Source: Dechloromonas sp. UBA6271
Lineage (GTDB): Bacteria; Pseudomonadota; Gammaproteobacteria; Burkholderiales; Rhodocyclaceae
Length of the DNA: 12,200 nt
Direction: 5' to 3'
NCBI GenBank assembly: GCA_002440665.1
Contig: DJUX01000057.1
Location: forward strand, 1 to 12,200
The stretch's first letter is position 1; the number at the start of each line of letters is the position of its first letter. Shown here in pieces: positions 1 to 7,250 of this stretch. The notes under the pieces are model-generated. The model made no database searches, was not told the origin of the DNA, and saw only the letters and a program-made list of their open reading frames with translations. The translations under genes were made by a program, and so were the position numbers.

Positions 1-17
1 TCGATCATCAGCAGCAT
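1..17 (-). CDS. trpG: Start of a TrpG/PabA-type glutamine amidotransferase (anthranilate or PABA synthase component II), cut by window edge
   Basis: Only the first five codons and part of a sixth are present: M-L-L-M-I and then GA, which fits Asp or Glu. TrpG/PabA proteins characteristically begin MLLMIDNYDSFT, and the visible residues match that opening exactly. An AAGGA ribosome-binding sequence lies at 27-31, nine bases before the ATG on the minus strand, which supports a real start here. The full protein would supply ammonia from glutamine to the chorismate-using partner in tryptophan or folate synthesis. The gene is divergent from the glycosyltransferase at 103. With so few residues this is pattern recognition rather than proof, and TrpG cannot be told from PabA. 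Confidence 0.45.
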
Positions 18-65
18 GCTGTTGATTCCTTGCCTGTTTCGTGAGTCCTCGATTCTACATTAAAG

Positions 66-93
66 GCCCGTTGCACAGCCGGGCGGGGGCTTT
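66..93 (+). terminator. Short GC hairpin with T-run in the divergent gap (weak terminator-like element)
   Basis: GCCCG (66-70) and CGGGC (80-84) can form a 5-bp stem with a 9-nt loop, followed by GGGGGC and TTTT at 91-94. This resembles a weak intrinsic terminator or leader hairpin in the plus direction, but the stem is short and the T-run is separated from it. It sits in the leader between the divergent trpG-like gene and the glycosyltransferase, where no plus-strand gene is being terminated. I see no convincing -35/-10 pair in the 85-nt gap in either direction. Confidence 0.2.
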
Positions 94-102
94 TCGATTA
101 AA

Positions 103-1140
103 ATGCCCCCTTTACCGCCGGATTCGCTCATGACCGCCGCCCACACCGTCCCGCCGCACACGCTTTCGATCGTCGTTCCGTTCTACAACGAGGAAGACAA
201 CATCGCGCCGCTGGTCAAGCGCGTGCACGAGGCGTTGACTGGCTACGAGAATCCGTGGGAACTGGTACTGGTCGACGACGGCAGCAGCGATGCGACGATT
301 GAGCGCGCCCTGCAATCGGTGAAGGAGTACGGCCCGCACGTGCGCATCGTCGAGCTGACGCGCAACTTCAAGCAGACCGCCGCCATGCAGGCCGGCATCG
401 ACGCGGCGCGCGGCGACGTGATCGTCACCATGGACGGCGATCTGCAGAACGACCCGATCGATATCCCGCGCATGGTCGCCCGACTGTTGAACGAAGACCT
501 CGACCTCGTCGCCGGCTGGCGCCAGAACCGCCAGGATGGCCTGGTCCTGCGCAAGATCCCGTCGAAGATCGCCAACAAGCTGATCGCCCGGATGACCGGC
601 GTCAAGCTGCGCGACTACGGCTGCAGCCTGAAGGCCTTCCGCGGCAGCGTCATCAAGAGCGTGCGCCTGTACGGCGAAATGCACCGCTTCATCCCGGCCT
701 GGCTGGCCACGGTGACGACACCCCGGCGCATCGCCCAGGAGCCGACGACGCACCACGCGCGTACCGCCGGCGTCTCCAAGTACGGCATCTCGCGCACCTT
801 CCGCGTCATCCTCGATCTCATCGCCGTTTATTTCTTCATGCGCTTCCGCGCCCGCCCCGGCCACTTCTTCGGCGGCATCGGACTGGCCCTGACAGCCCTC
901 TCCGGCCTCGTGCTGACCTGGCTGGCCTGGATCAAATTCGGCCTCGGCAACCCCATCGGTGGCCGCCCGGCGCTGATCGTCGGCATCGGCGGCCTGATCG
1001 CCGGCGTCCATTTCATCACCACCGGCGTGCTGGCCGAACTACTGGCCCGCATCTACTTCGAATCCGGCACCATCCGCTCCTACTCCGCGCGCCCGGAGCG
1101 CCCGCTGGCCGCCGACGAAGGCTGGCACAAGCCGGCGTGA
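103..1140 (+). CDS. GT2 polyprenyl-phosphate glycosyltransferase (ArnC/GtrB/DPM1-like), membrane anchored
   Basis: Family 2 glycosyltransferase that is expected to move a sugar from a nucleotide donor onto undecaprenyl phosphate at the inner face of the cytoplasmic membrane. The 345-residue protein opens its GT-A fold with SIVVPFYNEE (22-31), has LVDDGS (56-61) for nucleotide binding and DGDLQ (111-115) as the metal-binding DxD-type motif. The C-terminal third holds hydrophobic segments near 235-250, 255-278 and 287-312, the anchor typical of ArnC, GtrB and related enzymes. The start is uncertain: neither the ATG at 103 nor the in-frame ATG at 130 (residue 10) has a good ribosome-binding site, and the proline-rich residues 1-9 lie outside the conserved domain. 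It overlaps the next glycosyltransferase by 4 nt, indicating translational coupling. The sugar cannot be read from sequence. Confidence 0.9.
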   Translation: MPPLPPDSLMTAAHTVPPHTLSIVVPFYNEEDNIAPLVKRVHEALTGYENPWELVLVDDGSSDATIERALQSVKEYGPHVRIVELTRNFKQTAAMQAGIDAARGDVIVTMDGDLQNDPIDIPRMVARLLNEDLDLVAGWRQNRQDGLVLRKIPSKIANKLIARMTGVKLRDYGCSLKAFRGSVIKSVRLYGEMHRFIPAWLATVTTPRRIAQEPTTHHARTAGVSKYGISRTFRVILDLIAVYFFMRFRARPGHFFGGIGLALTALSGLVLTWLAWIKFGLGNPIGGRPALIVGIGGLIAGVHFITTGVLAELLARIYFESGTIRSYSARPERPLAADEGWHKPA

Positions 1141-2612
1141 CGGCTGCTGCGGTCGACGCCGGAATTTACGAGAAATCCGGCGGCAAAATCCTGCTCGGCC
1201 TGACCGCCATCCTGCTCGCCTGGCGCTTCTGGGTCGTCCCGCACATGGGCGTCACGCTCTATGTCGACGAAGCGCAATACTGGACCTGGGCGCAGCATCT
1301 CGACTGGGGCTATTTCTCCAAGCCGCCCGGCGTCGCCGCGCTGATCGCATTGTCGACCGCGCTGTTCGGCGACGGCCTGCTCGGCGTCAAGGCGCTGGCC
1401 ATGCTCTGCTACCCGCTCGCCGCCGCCGCCTGCTGGGCCATCGCCCGCCGCCTCTACGACGCGCGCGTCGCCTTCTGGTCGGCGCTGGCGGTGCTGACCC
1501 TGCCGATCTTCGCCTGGCTAGGGCTCTTCGTTTCGACCGACGCCCTGCTCACCCTGTTCTGGGCGCTCGCGCTGTGGGCCTACCTGCGCGCGCTCGACAG
1601 CGACGCCTGGAGCGACTGGCTCCTGCTCGGCGTCGTCTGCGGCCTCGGCCTGCTTTCCAAATACACGATGGCCGCCTGGCTCGGCGCCGCCTTCCTGCAT
1701 CTGCTGGCCTTCCACCGCCGCCGGCTGGCCTCGCCCAAACCCTGGCTGGCGGCCGGGCTGGCGCTGGTCATCCTGAGCCCGAACCTGTGGTGGAACGTCA
1801 CCCATGATTTCCCGACCCTCAAGCACACGGCAGACATCACCGTGAACCGCAAGGCCGGCGGCGGCCTGAAGGCGCTCGGCGAATTCTGGGCGGCGCAATG
1901 GGGCGCGTTCGGGCCGGTGCTGAGCAGCGTCTTTTTCATCCTGCTCTTTCAGGCAAGGAAAAGCTGGCGCGACGAGCGGGTGCGGCTCCTGCTGTGGTTC
2001 GCCCTGCCGCTGTGGGCGGTCGTCTCGGCGCAGGCCTTCAAGAGCACCGCCAACGCCAACTGGGCGGCGCCGGCCTTCGCCCCGGCCGCCATCGCCGTCG
2101 TCGCCTGGCTGCTGCAGCGCGGCCGGCAGCGGCTGCTGATCGCCGGCATCGCGCTCAACATCGCCCTGATCGGCGTCGCCTACCACTGGCCGCTGGTGCT
2201 TGCTGCGGTCGACGGGCAAAAACAGGCAAAAATGAATTTCTACGCCCGTGCCCAAGGCTGGGACGACCTCGGCCGGCAGTTGAAGCCGCTGCTGCAGGCC
2301 CACCCCGACGCCGTGCTGATCGCCGACAACCGCACCCTGCTCGCCCACATGCTCTACGAAGTGCGCACCCTGAAGCCGGCCGCCGCCAGCTGGAATCCGG
2401 CCGGCATCGCCAGCGATCACTACAAACTGACCACCGACCTGCGCCCTTATATTGGCCGCGACGCGATCCTGATCCGCGAAGACCCGGTCGACGACGAGTT
2501 CACCCGCCGCTTCGCCGCCAGCGAACAGCTGGCCGCGCTGCAGGCGCCGCTGCCGGGCGGCGAAACGCGCACCATGAACGTCTACCTGCTCCGTGACTTC
2601 AAGGGCTACTGA
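1137..2612 (+). CDS. ArnT/PMT-type integral membrane glycosyltransferase (GT39/GT83)
   Basis: A 491-residue polytopic membrane protein of the PMT_2 superfamily, which transfers sugars from polyprenyl-phosphate donors to lipid or protein acceptors on the periplasmic face. After a first membrane segment (about 17-35) comes the first periplasmic loop with YVDEAQYW (42-49), where the acidic pair D44-E45 is the family's catalytic and metal site, followed by the conserved FSKPPG (60-65). Many further hydrophobic segments follow, and a soluble C-terminal region from about residue 365 resembles the small periplasmic domain of ArnT. The start is a GTG sharing 4 nt with the upstream stop (GTGA); no ATG occurs before residue 37, which would lose the first membrane segment. 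Immediate coupling to a GT2 donor synthase mirrors ArnC-ArnT logic. The acceptor (lipid A, glycan or protein) is unknown. Confidence 0.88.
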   Translation: MTAAAVDAGIYEKSGGKILLGLTAILLAWRFWVVPHMGVTLYVDEAQYWTWAQHLDWGYFSKPPGVAALIALSTALFGDGLLGVKALAMLCYPLAAAACWAIARRLYDARVAFWSALAVLTLPIFAWLGLFVSTDALLTLFWALALWAYLRALDSDAWSDWLLLGVVCGLGLLSKYTMAAWLGAAFLHLLAFHRRRLASPKPWLAAGLALVILSPNLWWNVTHDFPTLKHTADITVNRKAGGGLKALGEFWAAQWGAFGPVLSSVFFILLFQARKSWRDERVRLLLWFALPLWAVVSAQAFKSTANANWAAPAFAPAAIAVVAWLLQRGRQRLLIAGIALNIALIGVAYHWPLVLAAVDGQKQAKMNFYARAQGWDDLGRQLKPLLQAHPDAVLIADNRTLLAHMLYEVRTLKPAAASWNPAGIASDHYKLTTDLRPYIGRDAILIREDPVDDEFTRRFAASEQLAALQAPLPGGETRTMNVYLLRDFKGY

Positions 2613-3285
2613 ATTCCGCCTCGCGCTGCTCGCGTTCGGCCTGCTGGCCGTGCTCTTCATCGCCTTTCCGCAACTCGACCTGGCCGCCAGCGGCCTGTTC
2701 TACCGGGGCGCCGGGCAATGGACGCTAAACAATGAGTCCTGGTGGCTGAAAATCCCCTACCGCGGCCTGCCGCGCATCGGCCAGGGGCTGCTGGTCGTGC
2801 TGCTGGCGCTCCTCCTGCTCAGCTTCTGGAAACGCTTTCCCAGGCTGAAAGCGCGCCGCGCGGCCATCGGCTTCCTACTCGCCGGCGGCCTGCTCGGCCC
2901 AATCCTGCTGGTCGACGCGACGCTGAAGGAACATTCGGGGCGGACGCGGCCGGTCAATACCGTTAATTTCGGCGGCAGCAAGCAATTCACGCCGGCCTTC
3001 ATCCCCGCCGACCAGTGTGCGAAGAACTGCTCCTTCGTCAGCGGCCACGTCGCCACCGCCTCGTTCATCATGGCCTTCGGCTGGCTTGGCGCCCCCGCCG
3101 TGCGCCGCCGCTGGCTGCTCGCCAGCATCGCCTTCGGTGGCCTCTTCGCGCTGGTGCGCATGGTGCCCGGCGGCCATTTCCTGTCCGATACCGTTTTCGC
3201 GTGGTTCGCGACCTATTTCAGCCTGTGGCTGGCGGAGTGGTTGTTCCGCAAGGCGGCCTGGCTACCCGACGCCCACCAGGCCTGA
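2593..3285 (+). CDS. PAP2-family membrane phosphatase
   Basis: A 230-residue membrane phosphatase of the PAP2 (type 2 phosphatidic acid phosphatase) family. The three catalytic motifs are all present: K112-x6-R119-P120, S150-G151-H152 and R189-x5-H195-x3-D199. The second motif reads VSGH rather than the common PSGH, a variant that keeps the catalytic serine-glycine-histidine core. Hydrophobic segments occur near 10-26, 65-78, 90-107, 153-166, 173-188 and 200-217. Two cysteines (C142, C146) just before SGH could form a disulfide on the periplasmic side. The GTG start lies inside the previous gene, giving a 20-nt overlap. PAP2 enzymes dephosphorylate undecaprenyl pyrophosphate, phosphatidyl lipids or lipid A. 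Its position behind two lipid-linked sugar enzymes favours a carrier-recycling or lipid A role, but that is inference. Confidence 0.9.
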   Translation: MTSRATEFRLALLAFGLLAVLFIAFPQLDLAASGLFYRGAGQWTLNNESWWLKIPYRGLPRIGQGLLVVLLALLLLSFWKRFPRLKARRAAIGFLLAGGLLGPILLVDATLKEHSGRTRPVNTVNFGGSKQFTPAFIPADQCAKNCSFVSGHVATASFIMAFGWLGAPAVRRRWLLASIAFGGLFALVRMVPGGHFLSDTVFAWFATYFSLWLAEWLFRKAAWLPDAHQA

Positions 3286-3295
3286 GCGCCAGCCG

Positions 3296-3919
3296 ATGGA
3301 CATCGTCCTGATTCACGGCATGGGGCGCACGCCGGCTTCGATGCTGATCCTGAAGCGGCGCCTGGCAAAACTGGGGCACCAGACACATCTGTTCGGCTAT
3401 GCGGCGTGGGCAGAGAGTCTGGACGGTGTCAGCGCCCGCCTGGCGCGGAAAATCGAGCGGATCGTCGGCTCGCGACCTTACGCGGTCATCGGCCATTCGC
3501 TGGGTTCGGTCATCCTGCGCCGCGCACTCTTCAAACTGGCGACGAATCCACCCCGCCATTCCTTCCTGCTAGCGCCACCGATGCGCGCCTGCAAAGCGGC
3601 ACGGTTTTTCTCGCGCTTCCGGCTCTACCGGACCCTGACCGGCGAGATGGGCGGCCTGCTCGCTGACGAGGCGTTCATGCAGGCCCTGCCGCTACCACCA
3701 AATACCGTCATCTACGCGGGAACCGCCGGCCCGCGCGCCAGCTGGCTGCCGTTCGGCAACGCGGCCAACGACGGCATACTGGCGCTCGACGAAGTGACCA
3801 GCGAAAGCGGCGATCGAGTCGAGGTGGCCGCCAGCCACACTTTCATCATGAATTCCCGCACCGTGCTCGACGACATCGTCCGCCGGCTAGCAACGCCGCC
3901 CCCGGTGATCTCCCGCTAG
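3296..3919 (+). CDS. Alpha/beta-hydrolase (small lipase/esterase-like, PGAP1/EstA-type fold)
   Basis: A 207-residue alpha/beta-hydrolase beginning directly at the first beta strand, MDIVLIHGMGRTP, where HGMG is the oxyanion-hole loop. The nucleophile elbow is G66-H67-S68-L69-G70. D159 in NDG and H181 in ASHTF are placed correctly to complete the catalytic triad. There is no signal peptide or membrane segment, so it should be cytoplasmic. The reading frame stays open upstream to 3017 inside the PAP2 gene, but the family fold begins at the ATG at 3296, 10 nt after the PAP2 stop, and the upstream extension is low-complexity out-of-frame translation. The ribosome-binding site is weak, so translation may depend on the upstream genes. 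The substrate is unknown; cargo of the same operon suggests a lipid or acyl ester. It converges on the response regulator gene with a 24-nt gap. Confidence 0.83.
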   Translation: MDIVLIHGMGRTPASMLILKRRLAKLGHQTHLFGYAAWAESLDGVSARLARKIERIVGSRPYAVIGHSLGSVILRRALFKLATNPPRHSFLLAPPMRACKAARFFSRFRLYRTLTGEMGGLLADEAFMQALPLPPNTVIYAGTAGPRASWLPFGNAANDGILALDEVTSESGDRVEVAASHTFIMNSRTVLDDIVRRLATPPPVISR

Positions 3920-3943
3920 TCGACGGGCTCGCCGGCCGACGGC

Positions 3944-5263
3944 TCAGATCAGGCCGTATTTCTTCAGCTTGTCGTGCAGCGTGGTGCGTGCCACTTTCAG
4001 CACCTCGCTGGTCCGTGCGACGTTGCCCTGCTGGCGAGTGAACTCGTTGGCGATCAACAGGCGTTCGTAGTTTTCCACTGTTTCGGTCAGCGACGGCGAT
4101 TCGCCGCCGCCCTGCGCCGGTGCGTCGCGGCCGATGCCCAGCGCATGGCATTCCGCGGCATTGCGCAGTTCGCGGATATTGCCCGGCCAGTCGAGCGCCA
4201 TCAGGCGGCGCAGGTGTTCCGGGGTCAATGGCGGCGGCGGCCGGTTGTAGCGCTTGGCGGCCTGCAACAAAAACTGGTCGTAGAGCGCCGGAATGTCTTC
4301 GCGGCGCTCGCGCAGCGGCGGCAGTTCGATGCGCACGACATTGAGCCGGTAATAGAGGTCGGCGCGGAATTTTCCCTGGTCGGAGAGCACCTTCAGGTCT
4401 TCCTTGCTCGCCGCCACCACCCGGCACGACACGGGCACCAGCTGGTTGGAACCGAGGCGCTCGATGACCCGCTCCTGCAGGACGCGCAGCAGCTTGATCT
4501 GCATGTTCATCGGCATCGACTCGACCTCGTCGAGGAACAGCGTGCCACCACTGGCGTATTCGATCTTGCCGATACGCCGCTTCTGGGCGCCGGTGAAGGC
4601 GCCCGGCTCATGGCCGAAGAGTTCGCTGTCGAGCAGATTGTCGGCCATGCCGCCGCAGTTGAGCGCCACGTAGTTTTCCTGCTTGGCGCCGCTCAGATCA
4701 TGCAGGCAGCGGGCGACCATTTCCTTGCCGGTGCCGGTTTCGCCGAAGATCAGCACGTCAACCGCGGCACCTGCCACGTCGAGGATCAGCTGGCGCACCT
4801 TGGCCATCTGCGGCGAACGGCCGATCAGTCGCGCTTCGAGATCGTCGCGATGATCGAGGCGGCGGCGCAGGGCTTCGACCTCGAGCACCAGTTGGCGCTT
4901 TTCCAGCGCGCGGCCGACGACATCGACCAGATCGCCAGTCGAGAACGGCTTCTGCATGAAATCGTAGGCGCCGCTGCGCATCGCCTCGACCGCCAGCGTC
5001 ACGTCGCCGTGGCCGGTGATCATGATGACCGGCAGGTTGGGGTCGAGCTGGTTGACCCAGCGCAACAGCGCCATGCCATCGATGCCGGGCAGACGCATAT
5101 CAGTAACGACGATGCCAGCGTAGTCGGCGCTCAGGCGGCGCTGCGCCTCCTCGGCGGTGGCGAACGCGTCGACCGGAATGCCGGCCAGTTGCATGGCCTG
5201 CTCGCAGCCGAGGCGGACATTGGGGTCATCCTCGACGAGCAGGACGGAAAGGGGGGGCGTCAT
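3944..5263 (-). CDS. Sigma-54-dependent response regulator, NtrC family (AauR/DctD-like)
   Basis: A 439-residue transcription activator with three domains. The receiver domain (about 5-120) has acidic residues E11-D12-D13, phosphoacceptor D55 in VVTDMRLPG, T83 and K105. The AAA+ domain (about 145-365) carries Walker A GETGTGKE (174-181), the GAFTGA sigma-54-contact loop (221-226) and Walker B TLFLDE (241-246). A Fis-type helix-turn-helix occupies the last 40 residues (TSEVLKVARTTLHDKLKKYG). The start ATG overlaps the stop of the sensor kinase by 4 nt (ATGA), so the pair is translationally coupled. GAFTGA is intact, so it should activate RNA polymerase with sigma-54. Lying downstream of an acidic amino acid transporter, glutaminase-asparaginase and aspartase, it most plausibly acts like Pseudomonas AauR on those genes; DctD-type control of C4-dicarboxylate uptake is the alternative. 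Confidence 0.93.
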   Translation of the reverse strand: MTPPLSVLLVEDDPNVRLGCEQAMQLAGIPVDAFATAEEAQRRLSADYAGIVVTDMRLPGIDGMALLRWVNQLDPNLPVIMITGHGDVTLAVEAMRSGAYDFMQKPFSTGDLVDVVGRALEKRQLVLEVEALRRRLDHRDDLEARLIGRSPQMAKVRQLILDVAGAAVDVLIFGETGTGKEMVARCLHDLSGAKQENYVALNCGGMADNLLDSELFGHEPGAFTGAQKRRIGKIEYASGGTLFLDEVESMPMNMQIKLLRVLQERVIERLGSNQLVPVSCRVVAASKEDLKVLSDQGKFRADLYYRLNVVRIELPPLRERREDIPALYDQFLLQAAKRYNRPPPPLTPEHLRRLMALDWPGNIRELRNAAECHALGIGRDAPAQGGGESPSLTETVENYERLLIANEFTRQQGNVARTSEVLKVARTTLHDKLKKYGLI

Positions 5264-7182
5264 GATGGATCTTTTTCGGCAGCAGAAGTTGATGGCACGG
5301 GCGGCAACAGGATAACAAAACGTGCGCCACCACCGGGGGCCGGACCGGCCAGCAGGTCGCCGCCGAAATCGCGCAGAATGTCGCGCGAGATGGTCAGCCC
5401 GAGACCAAGGCCTTCGCCCGGCTGCTTGGTGGTGAAGAACGGCTCGAACAAATGCTCGAGCGCCGCCTCCGTGAAGCCGGCACCAGTATCGCTGACGGCC
5501 AGCGCCACCTGCCCCGAACTGGCGCGCTCGGCGGAAAACGCCAGCCGGCGCTCCGGCTCTCCGGCCATGGCGTCGATGGCGTTGCCGATCAGGTTGACCA
5601 AAACCTGCTGCAACCGGTTGCGGTCGCACCAGGCGACCCAGGAATTGGCAGCAATTTGCCGGTCGACCGCAACCGACTGCTTGCGCAGCCTTTGCTCGAA
5701 CAGAAACAGCGCGCTATCGACGGCCTGCGCCACATCGACCGCCGCCGGCACTGCCGGCGACTTGCGCGCGAAGGTCTTCAGCGGCGTGATGATGCCGCCC
5801 ATCTGCTCGGACAACTGGCCGACGATGCCGAGATTTTTTTCCGCCGTCGCCAGGTCGCCGCGGCGCATGAACTCGACGGCATTGGCCGACAGCGTGCGGA
5901 TCGCCCCCAGCGGCTGGCTGAGTTCGTGCGTGATGCCGGTCGCCATCTGGCCGAGCACTGCCAGCTTGGCTGCCTGCACCAGTTCGTCCTGGGCGGCGCG
6001 CAGGGTCTGCTCGGCGCGCTGACGCTCGGCAACCTCACTTTTCAGGCGCGTCACGGCTTCCGACAGGTCGGCGGTGCGCGCCGCCACGTTGCGCTCCAGT
6101 TCCTGATTGGCCTTTTCCAGCATGGCGCGCGCCTCCTCGCGCCCGCGCGCCAGCCGGCGGCGCTGGTTCAGATAAAGCAACCCGAGCAGCAGGCAGCCGA
6201 TGGCGGCTGTCGCCAGCGCGGCGTGCGTCGCCGCCTGCACGGCCACCGGGCGCAGATCGGAGAAAACGACGATGCGCCACGCCGTCCCCGGCAGGTTGCG
6301 CGACAGGGCGAGATAGGGCCGGGCGCCGGGCAGCGGATTCATGTCGTCGCGCAAATGTTTGGGCAGGCGGACGACGACCCCCTCGTCGGCGCCGTCCAGC
6401 GCGATGTCGAGGCTGACCGCACCGACCGTCTGGCCGGCGAACTGCTCGCGACTGACCTGTTCCAGCGCCACCCGGCTCTGCGTCTGCAGCGTTGCGTAGC
6501 GCCATTCCGGCGGCGAGGCGAGGAGGACGATGCCGTTGCTGTCCACGATCAGTGCCGGCGCTTCCTGACCCAGCCAGCGCCGCTCGATCTCGCGCAGGCT
6601 GGACTTGACCACGGCGACACCGATCACCTTCCATTCCTGCTGTTCGTCGCGGATCGGCAACGCGAAAAAGTAGCCCGGTTCATGGCGCACCTTGTCTACC
6701 GCGTAGTGGCGGGCCGGCGTGCCGCTCACCGCGCTGCGGAAGAACGGCATGTAGGAGACATCCGAGCCGAGCAGGTTGTCGGAAAATATCCAGTCGCTCG
6801 AAGCCATCACCTGGCCGTGGGTGTCGAGCACGAAGATGGCCGGCCCGCCGAGATGGTCGTTGAGCTGTTGCAGGAAGCGGTTGGCCGCCGGCTGCAGCGT
6901 ATCCTGACGCTCGGCCGGAGCGCGCAGCAGGGCCAGAACGTCGGGATTGAGTTCCACCGCGCTGGGTATCGAGGCATGGCGCGTCACCTCGCTGTCGATG
7001 GCCGAAGCCAGGATATCCAGCTGGTGACTGGCCTCGGCACGCATCTGGCTCAAGCCGGCGCGCTCCGAAGCGCGATAGGTCAGCAGCCCAACCGCCAGCA
7101 GGAGCAACAGGACGACCGCGATCCCCAGCGGCCGATGCGGGCGAGGCAGGGATACCGGGATCGTCTGGTGATTATCGGGCAT
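5260..7182 (-). CDS. Membrane sensor histidine kinase with periplasmic double-Cache domain (AauS/DctB-like)
   Basis: A 640-residue sensor kinase. Membrane segment one is at about 19-36 and segment two at about 321-339; between them lies a roughly 280-residue periplasmic region of the DctB-type double Cache fold, with the conserved FVLDTHGQVMASSDW (117-131). A coiled-coil linker (about 345-400) leads to the dimerisation domain with phosphoacceptor H419 in THELSQPLGAIRT. The ATPase domain shows the N box NLIGNAIDAM (530-539), DTGAGF (565-570) and GLGLGL (591-596). All catalytic motifs are intact. It overlaps the response regulator by 4 nt. Neighbouring genes suggest a periplasmic ligand such as glutamate, aspartate or a C4-dicarboxylate. 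No Shine-Dalgarno sequence precedes the ATG at 7182; instead the 3' arm of a perfect inverted repeat lies there, so expression may be low or conditional. Confidence 0.92.
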   Translation of the reverse strand: MPDNHQTIPVSLPRPHRPLGIAVVLLLLLAVGLLTYRASERAGLSQMRAEASHQLDILASAIDSEVTRHASIPSAVELNPDVLALLRAPAERQDTLQPAANRFLQQLNDHLGGPAIFVLDTHGQVMASSDWIFSDNLLGSDVSYMPFFRSAVSGTPARHYAVDKVRHEPGYFFALPIRDEQQEWKVIGVAVVKSSLREIERRWLGQEAPALIVDSNGIVLLASPPEWRYATLQTQSRVALEQVSREQFAGQTVGAVSLDIALDGADEGVVVRLPKHLRDDMNPLPGARPYLALSRNLPGTAWRIVVFSDLRPVAVQAATHAALATAAIGCLLLGLLYLNQRRRLARGREEARAMLEKANQELERNVAARTADLSEAVTRLKSEVAERQRAEQTLRAAQDELVQAAKLAVLGQMATGITHELSQPLGAIRTLSANAVEFMRRGDLATAEKNLGIVGQLSEQMGGIITPLKTFARKSPAVPAAVDVAQAVDSALFLFEQRLRKQSVAVDRQIAANSWVAWCDRNRLQQVLVNLIGNAIDAMAGEPERRLAFSAERASSGQVALAVSDTGAGFTEAALEHLFEPFFTTKQPGEGLGLGLTISRDILRDFGGDLLAGPAPGGGARFVILLPPVPSTSAAEKDPS

Positions 7183-7189
7183 GAACTTG

Positions 7190-7237
7190 GCGGCGGGGCG
7201 GACGCCGCATTGTAACCGGCGAAAAATGCCCCGCCGC
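7190..7237 (-). repeat. Perfect 10-bp GC inverted repeat covering the leader of the sensor kinase gene
   Basis: GCGGCGGGGC (7190-7199) and its exact reverse complement GCCCCGCCGC (7228-7237) flank a 28-nt loop. In the minus-strand transcript the hairpin follows the aspA stop, and its 3' arm ends only 7 nt before the kinase ATG (7182), occupying the position where a Shine-Dalgarno sequence would normally sit. The loop contains a five-U run directly after the first arm and a TACAAT hexamer, but there is no T-run after the second arm, so it is not a standard intrinsic terminator. It may limit kinase translation or stabilise the 3' end of upstream mRNA. Confidence 0.6.
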
Positions 7238-7238
7238 A

Positions 7239-7250
7239 GCGGTCGACCGC
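7239..7250. repeat. 12-bp perfect palindrome directly after the aspA stop codon
   Basis: GCGGTCGACCGC is a perfect 12-bp palindrome beginning 2 nt beyond the aspA TGA and ending 1 nt before the larger inverted repeat. It could be a protein-binding site or part of the RNA structure between aspA and the kinase. In DNA this GC-rich a palindrome of this length may also arise by chance, and closely related strings (GGTCGACCGC) occur inside the kinase coding region. Confidence 0.35.

Noticed and set aside
1518..2660. 380-codon minus-strand open frame opposite the ArnT-like gene
   Set aside because: Antisense to a clear membrane glycosyltransferase; composition (Gly, Gln, Arg, Ala) is typical of a shadow frame.
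3017..3295. Upstream extension of the alpha/beta-hydrolase frame into the PAP2 gene
   Set aside because: The extension is an out-of-frame reading of the PAP2 coding sequence (Ser, Pro, Arg and Ala-rich), whereas the hydrolase fold starts exactly at the ATG at 3296.
3920..3943. Bidirectional terminator in the convergent gap between the hydrolase and the response regulator
   Set aside because: The 24-nt gap can form only an imperfect stem with mismatches and a very small loop, and there is no T-run on either strand.
3977..3994. TGGCACG followed by GC at sigma-54 spacing on the minus strand
   Set aside because: The match is inside the helix-turn-helix coding part of the response regulator and its -12 element is ACGC instead of TTGC. 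There is no gene downstream on that strand within the window, so it is most likely chance.
3974..6022. 682-codon plus-strand open frame opposite the response regulator and kinase
   Set aside because: It is antisense to two well-supported genes with full catalytic motifs. The translation is rich in Arg, Ala, Gln and His with no recognisable domain, as expected from the opposite strand of GC-rich codons.
5452..7215. 587-codon plus-strand open frame opposite the kinase
   Set aside because: Same reason: a long shadow frame in GC-rich DNA, low-complexity composition, no domain, and the kinase on the other strand is certain.
7210..7240. Possible promoter or intrinsic terminator between aspA and the kinase (TACAAT hexamer; five-T run)
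   Set aside because: The TACAAT has no acceptable -35 element at 16-18 nt, a GG-N10-GC reading of the same area lacks the other sigma-54 bases, and the T-run follows only the first arm of the hairpin. Kept as a structure but not called as promoter or terminator.
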